The position numbers were made by a program, and so were the translations under genes. From assembly GCA_003233615.1 (NCBI GenBank), contig QIMB01000149.1, positions 1 to 12,980 on the forward strand: a stretch of 12,980 bases of DNA. The letters run 5' to 3'. Below the pieces are notes generated by a model. The model worked only from the letters and a program-made list of their open reading frames with translations. It ran no database searches and was not told the DNA's origin. Numbering within the stretch: position 1 is the stretch's first letter; each line of letters begins with the position of its first letter. The stretch comes from Nitrospirota bacterium (GTDB lineage: Bacteria; Nitrospirota; Nitrospiria; Nitrospirales; UBA8639). This document shows, in pieces, positions 7,998 to 12,980 of the stretch.

Positions 7998-8384
7998 GCA
8001 ATCGTACTCCTTTTCTAAGGTTGTCAAAGATATGTCTAACGACTCGGGTGGACAGACTGAAGGCCGAACGTTTCTAGCGGCCGAGCATGCGTGATCATAC
8101 AACAGGATTCGTTACTGATCGAACCAAAGACTGTCCAAACCATGTAGGACGTGATTTGCTTGATCGGAGCGTGACGTACTGCATACAAACCTTCAATCTT
8201 CCGCATACATACCTGAGTCGTTACGAAGATAGACCGTAACCGTACCAGATTTCGAACGTATTGCGGTACCATCCGATCTGCTTTACTGAACCTGTCGAAT
8301 GCTTCGCTTCTCTTGCGCAGGTAAAGAACCGCTCTCAATCATCCGAAATAATCAATCATGCCTCTCGTTTGTGTGGAGAACGGA
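7998..8384. other. Divergent intergenic region upstream of dapL and the CpaE-like gene
   Basis: No credible gene is seen in these 387 bp; the open frames present have no recognisable domain. It should hold the dapL promoter (reading left) and any promoter for the genes reading right, but I could not pick out convincing -35/-10 pairs. A GC-rich hairpin with arms GGCCG (8062-8066) and CGGCC (8078-8082) lies in the dapL leader region, and a short direct repeat lies at 8181-8214. Confidence 0.5.
8181..8214. repeat. Short direct repeat, 22-bp period
   Basis: GCATACAAACCT (8181-8192) and GCATACATACCT (8203-8214) agree at 11 of 12 positions and start 22 bp apart, about two helical turns, which would put both copies on one face of the DNA. 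This could be a paired binding site for a regulator in the divergent promoter region. With only two copies it may be chance. Confidence 0.3.
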
Positions 8385-8597
8385 ATGAGTGTAACCTCAA
8401 CTCACAAGCAACAGAGACGTAGGAACACACGAGTGCACCAGGTAGCCACTCAAACTATCCACGGGTTCGTCTCCAGGCAACTCAGGCCTGCATCACGCAA
8501 GAAAAACAGCACAACATTGGACAGGTTGATTGTACATCAGAATCAACACTCCACACTCCCGTCACCCCAGGAGCTAATAACCGTGGTGGCAAGATGA
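8385..8597 (+). CDS. Small basic hypothetical protein (doubtful)
   Basis: A 70-residue frame starting at ATG 8385, with GGAG at 8375-8378 and a 6-nt spacer; a longer version from 8358 lacks a ribosome site. The protein is basic and polar (QQRRRNTR, RPASRKKNS) with no recognised domain, no membrane segment and no signal peptide. Its TGA overlaps the ATG of the CpaE-like gene as ATGA (8594-8597), an arrangement typical of translational coupling, and that downstream gene has no good ribosome site of its own. These two points are the only support. It may be a leader peptide that feeds ribosomes to the next gene, or simply chance coding. Confidence 0.35.
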   Translation: MSVTSTHKQQRRRNTRVHQVATQTIHGFVSRQLRPASRKKNSTTLDRLIVHQNQHSTLPSPQELITVVAR

Positions 8598-9844
8598 AGC
8601 TACAGCAATGGCCCTCATCACACCATGAAGCAGAACGGTCAATCATTGCTCCTTCCCACAACGTAAGTGATATAGTCGTCGAACTGCGACTCCGTACAAA
8701 AGAGGCTCAAAAAATATTCGAGGACGTCATTGCGGCCCACCCTCATTTCTGCCTAGAGCATACAACGTATGGCCAATCAACCGTAGCCGAATTAATCATT
8801 CTAGAAGCTGGCTACGATCATCATCCCACACTATCTTTTATCAAATCGATCACACAGCATGGCAGCGGGCCAGACGTCTTCCTCACCAGCGAAATCGAAG
8901 ATATGACTTTGGCTGCACAGGCCATCCAAGTCGGGGTACAAGATTTTTTTCCCCGACCTCTACAGATCAAGGAAATCACCGCAGCTCTTGATCGATGTGC
9001 GACTCGCAGAGGGAGGGTTCCCAAAAAACGAAGAAAAAAACCACGGATGGTGATGAGTTTCTTTGGGGGACGTGGCGGGATCGGCACAACAACAACTGCG
9101 GTCAATTTTGGTGTAAGCCTTCAAAAATCTGACAAGGCGCCTTCAGTCGTCCTACTTGAATTAAATCACCATGCTGGAGATTTAGCCCTATTTCTTAATG
9201 TCACGATGCCTCACACCCTTTGCGAACTTGGGGGCAACGTGCTCCGCCTTGACAAGGCCTCACTCGATCGATTCCTAGTCAAACATGACTCAGGCCTGCA
9301 CATCATCTCCTCAGGATATACAGACATTCAGGCCACGCCATTCGCGACGGAATGGATAGCACCTATCATCACATTACTCAAAACACGATTTGATTTTGTC
9401 CTCATCGACTGTGGCCATACCTTGGACGCAAACACCACCATGGCGTTCGGGCTCTCTGCTACCATTTTCGTATTATCAACGCTCACCATACCCATCGTGA
9501 AGCGAACACAACTAGTCTTAGAATATCTCGAACGAGCAGGAATCCCGTCTTCTAAAGTGCAATGGGTTCTCAATCGTTATATCGAAAAAGAAAATGGCCT
9601 GTTAAAGGAAACAGAAAAGATCTTTCATCATCAGACTTCGTGGATTATTCCGAATGATTATCCAATGGTCAGTCAGGCTATGAATACGGGCTACCCCTTG
9701 GTGGAAACATTTCCAAAATCTGCCATAGCCAAAATCTTTCGGAATATGACATTGCCCTTTCTCGTCAATCCAGATTCAGATGATTTAAAAAGTTCTACGG
9801 ATGATGGATGGGTCAAGCGCATCTGGTCAAAAGTGTCAAAGTAA
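8594..9844 (+). CDS. CpaE/TadZ-like protein: degenerate receiver plus MinD/ParA-type ATPase fold
   Basis: A 416-residue protein. Residues about 25-140 look like a receiver domain without its chemistry: the phospho-acceptor position reads LIILEAG (Glu instead of Asp) and the usual Lys-Pro is Arg-Pro (FFPRPL, 119-123). Residues 152-395 are a MinD/ParA-type P-loop domain: Walker A is GGRGGIGTTTT (158-168), with Thr where the catalytic lysine sits and Arg for the signature lysine; the usual Asp of the A' motif reads VLLELN; Walker B is FVLID (D272); the C-terminal stretch IPNDYPMVSQAMNTGYPL is typical of CpaE. TadZ/CpaE proteins place Flp/Tad pilus machines at the cell pole, and many have a weakened Walker A. 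No tad or flp gene is seen nearby, so it may act alone. The start rests on the ATGA overlap with the small upstream frame; no Shine-Dalgarno is close. Confidence 0.85.
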   Translation: MKLQQWPSSHHEAERSIIAPSHNVSDIVVELRLRTKEAQKIFEDVIAAHPHFCLEHTTYGQSTVAELIILEAGYDHHPTLSFIKSITQHGSGPDVFLTSEIEDMTLAAQAIQVGVQDFFPRPLQIKEITAALDRCATRRGRVPKKRRKKPRMVMSFFGGRGGIGTTTTAVNFGVSLQKSDKAPSVVLLELNHHAGDLALFLNVTMPHTLCELGGNVLRLDKASLDRFLVKHDSGLHIISSGYTDIQATPFATEWIAPIITLLKTRFDFVLIDCGHTLDANTTMAFGLSATIFVLSTLTIPIVKRTQLVLEYLERAGIPSSKVQWVLNRYIEKENGLLKETEKIFHHQTSWIIPNDYPMVSQAMNTGYPLVETFPKSAIAKIFRNMTLPFLVNPDSDDLKSSTDDGWVKRIWSKVSK

Positions 9845-10306
9845 GGACCTGTAAAAAACTTCCCATTGTCGCATCCTCTCTGGACCTGTTGAATATGAAC
9901 ACTCCCATAGCCTATAGATTCCCAAGATGGAATCGACGTCAGTGGCCAAGGGAATGGGTAATAAGGTTCGTCCAGCCAGACCGCAGCCTTTTTGACGCAC
10001 CGGAGTGTACGCACAGTACGTGACCATGGCAAAAGGGCAACCTGCCTACGCGAAGCCGTTACGGCGAAGGCAGGGAACGCAGTTGGCGGCTTTTTTCAAC
10101 ATTCCCCCTCTTCATAGGACCCAAGGCGATCTACCGATCCCCGATTGGGGACACTGCAACATTTTTTCACCTTCAGTTCACGCTCTGCTTAACCTAAAAA
10201 CTGCAGCAGAGGTCGCGGAATAGAGGAGTGTGGACAGTTAACCAGCGGGCAGATTCGAAATGATTATGTTCGGCGAACAGGCGGAAGTCAGCAGAGGGAA
10301 ATACCA
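9845..10306. other. Non-coding gap after the CpaE-like gene
   Basis: These 462 bp separate the end of the CpaE-like gene from the end of the minus-strand amidotransferase, so transcripts converge here. No credible gene or tRNA was seen. The middle holds the compound hairpin element at about 9981-10096, which may end the upstream transcript. A further small hairpin GTTC-GGC-GAAC lies near 10268-10278. The rest shows nothing I can name. Confidence 0.5.
9981..10096. repeat. Compound hairpin element, possible dispersed repeat and terminator
   Basis: Several inverted repeats are packed together. GTAC-GCACA-GTAC lies at 10007-10019. A hairpin with perfect 7-bp outer arms CCTGCCT (10041-10047) and AGGCAGG (10068-10074) encloses GCCG-TTA-CGGC (10055-10065). 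Arms AAGCCG (10053-10058) and CGGCTT (10087-10092) could pair instead, and the second is followed by a T run (10091-10096), as in a rho-independent terminator for the CpaE-like transcript. The parts GCAGCCTTTTTGACG and GGCGGCTTTTTTC resemble, from memory, an intergenic repeat common in Nitrospira-like genomes; that recollection is unverified. Confidence 0.5.
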
Positions 10307-10984
10307 CTATTGGGCTAAATGCCCAATCAATCGGTCAGCGAATTGATGCAAAGTCGGCAGATGTGGTGTGGCTTGCGCTTGAATCCGGTCAGGAAGGATT
10401 CCCACTTTTTGGACATCCTCCGGGCATTCATGACAGAGTGCGTCTATCCCGCCTTCTTCCATTTCCGGATGAAATAACAATCCGTAGCAGCGATCCTGCG
10501 CACAAAAGGCTTGAACAGGAAAATCCGCCGAGGCCGCCAAAGACTGCGTCTGTGGTGGAAGGTTGATGCCTTCTCCATGCCATTGAAAGACTGGAAACGT
10601 AGACGGCAGTTGGCTGAAAACTGGATCTCTTTTCCCTTCATCCGTTATCGTGACCTCGACCATCCCAATTTCGAAGGTTGGCCCAGACACCACCGAGCCA
10701 CCCAAAGCTTTGGCTAATAATTGTGATCCAAAACAAATGCCAAGGATGGGGATACCGTTATCCATCGCCCGTTTGACGAGTTGTAGTTCTTTTGCAATCC
10801 AGGAATCAGGATCATTCACCGACATCGGCCCTCCCATGATCAATAAAAAATCTCCGGGATCTTTCGGCAATCCTTCTGAGGGTCCCAGGGTTATTTTGAC
10901 CATATAACCTCGTGTTTCTAAGGCGTGACGAAACACACCAGGACCTTCGAAGGGCACATGTTGAAGACAGGTAGCAACTTTCAT
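10307..10984 (-). CDS. Class I glutamine amidotransferase (GMP-synthase-like GATase domain)
   Basis: A 225-residue stand-alone GATase-1 protein. The catalytic triad is visible: nucleophile C84 in ILGICFGSQLL, and H172 and E174 in LLFHPEME. An oxyanion-type loop LIMGGPMSVND (48-58) precedes it. The domain frees ammonia from glutamine, or in some relatives hydrolyses gamma-glutamyl bonds. With no synthetase domain attached and none adjacent, the acceptor is unknown. I start it at 10984 (MKVATCLQHVPFEGPG), as relatives begin this way; a 15-residue longer frame from 11029 is possible, and neither start has a clear ribosome site. The last codons and stop form a perfect 7-bp hairpin (ATTGGGC 10309-10315 with GCCCAAT 10321-10327), without a T run. 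Confidence 0.85.
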   Translation of the reverse strand: MKVATCLQHVPFEGPGVFRHALETRGYMVKITLGPSEGLPKDPGDFLLIMGGPMSVNDPDSWIAKELQLVKRAMDNGIPILGICFGSQLLAKALGGSVVSGPTFEIGMVEVTITDEGKRDPVFSQLPSTFPVFQWHGEGINLPPQTQSLAASADFPVQAFCAQDRCYGLLFHPEMEEGGIDALCHECPEDVQKVGILPDRIQAQATPHLPTLHQFADRLIGHLAQ

Positions 10985-11211
10985 TGTCCGACTATCGAGA
11001 CAGAGAACTTGAGAACAAATCGCTTGCACACATTCGCAACAGGATTTGTGGCAGATTTGGACGGAACGATGCAGAAAAACCAGGACGTCGTAGAATTATG
11101 TTGAGCTTTTTCGATTGAGGCGCGATCAAAGATGGCCAGAAGATTTGGATGCGAATGTCCAAGTTATGCTTTCTCAAGTCCTAACAGGGACGTGTGTAGC
11201 ACCTCGCAGAT

Positions 11212-11251
11212 ACAGCAAAGAACGCGAGTGGAAAAGCGTGAGGAGGAGAAA
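11212..11251 (+). repeat. Dispersed imperfect repeat, copy A
   Basis: ACAGCAAAGAACGCGAG followed by GTGGAAAAGCGTGAGG and GAGAAA closely resembles the stretch at 12202-12237 in the same orientation; the two differ by a few substitutions and short gaps. It lies in the 321-bp gap between the amidotransferase start (10984) and the end of the methyltransferase (11306). That gap otherwise shows no gene or clear promoter. Part of it (CGTGAGG) also occurs near 6722, which hints at a genome-wide family of small repeats. Confidence 0.45.
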
Positions 11252-11305
11252 AATGAGAGGAATGTTTTAAAAATTTACGATCTACGGTTCAGAACGTGCC
11301 CCATA

Positions 11306-11980
11306 TCACAATGTATGCCCATTCGTCGCAAAACCATTGGCGAACACGGCTTGATGATTCCCGTCCTTCTTATTCACACATTCAACGAGGTGCCAGAAGC
11401 GAAGAGGGTTAACTTTCTTTTTACTGGCCACGGTGAGACATGTCCCTTCTAGCACCGTATGAAGGGCCAAATCCGTTCGAAAGCCAATATGTTTGCACAA
11501 CGGGGAAATAAATTTTTCGACAGCCGCAATGACTTTATTCCCATTACTGAAATGATTGAGCATGACGATCCGCCCACCTGGCTTACACACGCGAATCATC
11601 TCATCCACCACAAGACGATAATCAGGAACAGCTGTGACCACATACGCCGCCATCACGATATCAAAATGATCATCCGGAAGATCCATATTCCCCGCATCCA
11701 TGCACTGAAGCGTCACATGGTCAAGTTGGTATTCTTCCACACGACGCCGGGCATGCTGCAACATCCCCTCTGACAAATCGATTCCCAGGACTTCACAATG
11801 GGAAGGGTACAATGGCAAAGCCTCGCCAGTGCCAATTCCTACTTCTAAAATTCGATGCCCTGGCTGAACAGGCAGCCCGCGAACCGCTGATTCTCTCGAC
11901 TGTTGAAATACCTTGCCAAACGTATGGTCATACATGGAAGCATACTTACTGTAGACCTGTTCAACTTTTTTAAGATCCAT
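11306..11980 (-). CDS. Class I SAM-dependent methyltransferase (possibly PmtA-like phospholipid N-methyltransferase)
   Basis: A 224-residue Rossmann methyltransferase. Motif I is ILEVGIGTG (44-52), the acidic residue after strand 2 is D68 (LGIDLS), motif II is FDIVMAAYVV (106-115) and motif III is CKPGGRIVMLNHF (132-144). GGGAGG at 11985-11990, 4 nt from the ATG, supports the start at 11980. The EVGIGTGEALPLYP stretch is much like bacterial phosphatidylethanolamine N-methyltransferases of the PmtA type, which would make phosphatidylcholine; a ubiquinone/menaquinone methyltransferase of the UbiE group is the main alternative. The class is certain, the substrate is not. It is monocistronic on the minus strand and lies between two copies of a short direct repeat. 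Confidence 0.82.
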   Translation of the reverse strand: MDLKKVEQVYSKYASMYDHTFGKVFQQSRESAVRGLPVQPGHRILEVGIGTGEALPLYPSHCEVLGIDLSEGMLQHARRRVEEYQLDHVTLQCMDAGNMDLPDDHFDIVMAAYVVTAVPDYRLVVDEMIRVCKPGGRIVMLNHFSNGNKVIAAVEKFISPLCKHIGFRTDLALHTVLEGTCLTVASKKKVNPLRFWHLVECVNKKDGNHQAVFANGFATNGHTL

Positions 11981-12098
11981 GGATCCTCCCTGGTGATGGC
12001 AGTCTCATTTCACACCTCTTCACAAAGAAGATTGGCTTGTAGACATGAATACAGTTGATTGGGGAAAGTGAGTACCTGAGGCGGGAATCCCAAATGTT

Positions 12099-12128
12099 GG
12101 TGCCGTACAGGGAACGGCCCACCTTTTT
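12099..12128 (+). terminator. Terminator-like hairpin with no gene in front of it
   Basis: GGTGCCGT (12099-12106) pairs with ACGGC(C)CACC (12114-12123, one bulged C) across a 7-nt loop, and TTTTT follows at 12124-12128. This is a good rho-independent terminator shape for a plus-strand transcript, but the nearest genes to the left are on the other strand. It may end an unrecognised small RNA or be part of a leader. Confidence 0.45.
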
Positions 12129-12201
12129 CTATCTAACAGTAAGTTAATTTACCGAAGAATCGAGAGTGAGTCAACTTTTTCTACAAAGCAATTAAGGAAT
12201 A

Positions 12202-12270
12202 ACAGCAAGAACGTGAGGTGGACAGCGTGAGGAGAAAGACCCGCAGTCACTCTTTTTTTTCACTCCTCAC
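12202..12270 (+). repeat. Dispersed imperfect repeat, copy B, with a hairpin
   Basis: ACAGCAAGAACGTGAGGTG and ACAGCGTGAGGAGAAA (12202-12237) form the second copy of the repeat seen at 11212-11251, same orientation, about 990 bp away, with the methyltransferase gene between. Its GTGAGGAG (12227-12234) pairs with CTCCTCAC (12263-12270) across 28 nt that include a run of eight T's. Confidence 0.45.
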
Positions 12271-12391
12271 TTCCTACGCCATCTCCCTCCCCACACTTTC
12301 CATCTTTTCTGAGACTTCCATGAAGGGATTGCAAACCTACAAAGGCTTCTCTACAATTTCGCAATTATATTTCGGTATGTGCAATCGATTT

Positions 12392-12558
12392 AACCTAGAA
12401 ACGGCAGTTGAGCGCGGAAAAGCTGTGTACGATATGCACGTGCATAGGGAATTCACAACACTCTTGGTCACCTTGTGGGTGATGAGAGTTTTTTTGATTT
12501 CCCTAGGTGCGTGAAGAGCGTACGCAGATTTTCGTGACCCAACTGCAGATTCTAGGTT
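12392..12558. repeat. Long inverted repeat: two 81-nt arms, 5-nt loop
   Basis: The arm 12392-12472 is matched by the reverse complement of 12478-12558 with no gaps; by hand count 57 of 81 positions agree. The best-kept parts are the outer end (AACCTAGAA, GCAGTTG), the AGGGAA block and the inner ACC. The loop is only 5 nt (12473-12477). Read as RNA it would fold into a long imperfect hairpin. In one frame both arms encode 27 residues with the shared pattern NLE-AV-K-Y-H-RE (NLETAVERGK on plus, NLESAVGSRK on minus). This looks like a small palindromic mobile element (MITE-like) or an inverted duplication that has drifted. No transposase is seen. Confidence 0.8.
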
Positions 12559-12571
12559 CAAGGAGAACCTA
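12553..12571 (+). promoter_or_regulatory. Hairpin enclosing the Shine-Dalgarno of the secreted-protein gene
   Basis: TAGGTTC (12553-12559) and GAACCTA (12565-12571) are perfect 7-bp arms around the loop AAGGA (12560-12564). The ribosome site AAGGAG (12560-12565) is thus in the loop and first stem base, and the ATG follows at 12574. The left arm is also the outer end of the long inverted repeat, so the two structures exclude each other. This suggests structure-controlled translation, which is inference. Confidence 0.55.
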
Positions 12572-12573
12572 TT

Positions 12574-12980
12574 ATGGGTATTAGCTCTTCATCGTTCATT
12601 CGCCGGACATTTTTCATTTTCGCCTTGTTGAGCATGGGTGTGACTACTCTACCTTCTGTTTCACATGGCATTGATTTGACTCTTAGTATTGAAGAAGCCC
12701 ATCAAGCACTTGAAACTGGTCGGCAGACGATGGAAAATGCAGAGTCCGTGGAAGACGTGGCCGCAGTCATGAAAGCCTCTGAGAAAGTGAGCCGGGTGGG
12801 TGCCGACCCAGAAGTAGAACCCTGCGGGACCCATGCAATCTTGAGAACACGCCACTATTGGCTGGAATACTTTGGTCGTCGCGAGGCAGCAGAATCGAAA
12901 CGTCAAAAGAAAAACATTCGTATGCCAGAATCAAAAATTCAAGAAATTTTGGACATGCCCTACCTCGAAGTGGAAGTACG
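12574..12980 (+). CDS. Secreted/periplasmic protein of unknown function, 3' end missing
   Basis: A frame open from ATG 12574 to the end of the window gives 135 residues; the stop lies outside. AAGGAG at 12560-12565 with an 8-nt spacer supports the start. The N-terminus is a signal peptide: R10-R11, then hydrophobic FFIFALLSMGVTTL (13-26), with likely cleavage near residues 30-32 (VSHG). The mature part is charged and helical (IEEAHQALETGRQTM, KASEKVSRVG), has one cysteine (C84, PCGTHAILRT) and a basic stretch RREAAESKRQKK. I do not recognise a domain, so no function is given. Translation may be affected by the hairpin at its ribosome site. Confidence 0.8.
   Translation, partial: MGISSSSFIRRTFFIFALLSMGVTTLPSVSHGIDLTLSIEEAHQALETGRQTMENAESVEDVAAVMKASEKVSRVGADPEVEPCGTHAILRTRHYWLEYFGRREAAESKRQKKNIRMPESKIQEILDMPYLEVEV

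Larger units (their letters stand above)
11981..12573. other. Non-coding, structure-rich region between the methyltransferase and the secreted protein
   Basis: These 593 bp carry no gene I believe. They contain, in order: a terminator-like hairpin (12099-12128), repeat copy B with its own hairpin (12202-12270), a very long inverted repeat (12392-12558), and a hairpin around the ribosome site of the next gene (12553-12571). Frames that are open on each strand across 12392-12558 encode related peptides only because the DNA is an inverted repeat. No clear promoter for either flanking gene was identified. Confidence 0.6.

Noticed and set aside
7998..8102. N-terminal 35-residue extension of DapL.
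   Set aside because: The extension does not look like the family, and a good ribosome site precedes the ATG at 7997.
8036..8338. 100-residue minus-strand frame upstream of dapL.
   Set aside because: No recognised domain, cysteine- and arginine-rich chance composition, and it overlaps the dapL frame extension.
12218..12561. Two small proteins on opposite strands sharing an NLE-AV-K-Y-H-RE pattern.
   Set aside because: The likeness follows from the inverted repeat in the DNA; neither frame has a ribosome site or recognised domain, so I treat it as repeat, not genes.
12388..12562. Integron attC site: ATTTAAC at the left end fits the RYYYAAC box.
   Set aside because: The right end reads GTTCAAG, not GTTRRRY, the outer bases do not pair, the element is longer than usual, and no integrase or cassette structure is seen.

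Overview
The window looks like a chromosomal segment of a Gram-negative, motile bacterium of roughly balanced GC content. My best guess is a member of the Nitrospirota (Nitrospira-like). The basis is the gene set: a fused LplT/Aas phospholipid-repair protein, a DapL-type LL-diaminopimelate aminotransferase, single-domain receivers with CheC, an orphan CpaE-like ATPase and intergenic hairpin repeats. This is inference from family knowledge, not from a marker gene. No rRNA, tRNA or CRISPR array was seen.

Layout, left to right. (1) 1-4372, plus strand: the 3' part of a giant fusion protein (MFS lysophospholipid flippase, PlsC acyltransferase, acyl-ACP synthetase), overlapping by 17 bp a TIM-barrel amidohydrolase. 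(2) 4460-6708, plus strand: a possible sigma-28 promoter, three tandem CheY-like single-domain receivers, a CheC-type phosphatase and a small PAS-like sensor remnant. The third receiver carries a one-base frameshift and the PAS-like piece carries an in-frame TAG, so the cassette seems to be partly decaying (or has assembly errors). The downstream genes overlap by 8-10 bp as in a translationally coupled operon. (3) 6734-6794: a 14-bp inverted repeat in the convergent gap. (4) 6822-7997, minus strand: dapL (lysine/peptidoglycan precursor synthesis). (5) 8385-9844, plus strand: a doubtful small ORF coupled by ATGA to a CpaE/TadZ-like protein with a degenerate receiver and a lysine-less Walker A. 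(6) 9845-10306: non-coding, with a compound hairpin element. (7) 10307-11980, minus strand: a class I glutamine amidotransferase and a SAM-dependent methyltransferase, the latter lying between two copies of a short imperfect direct repeat. (8) 11981-12573: a non-coding stretch unusually rich in secondary structure: an orphan terminator-like hairpin, a second hairpin, then a large inverted repeat (81-nt arms, 5-nt loop). The last arm overlaps a second hairpin that holds the Shine-Dalgarno of (9) a secreted protein of unknown function starting at 12574 and running off the window.

Functional links: the first two genes are probably co-transcribed and concern membrane lipid turnover. The receiver/CheC group is a chemotaxis-type phosphorelay module without its kinase in view. 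The remaining genes look like independent transcription units. The most unusual signals are the 12392-12571 RNA-structure region and the partly broken receiver array.
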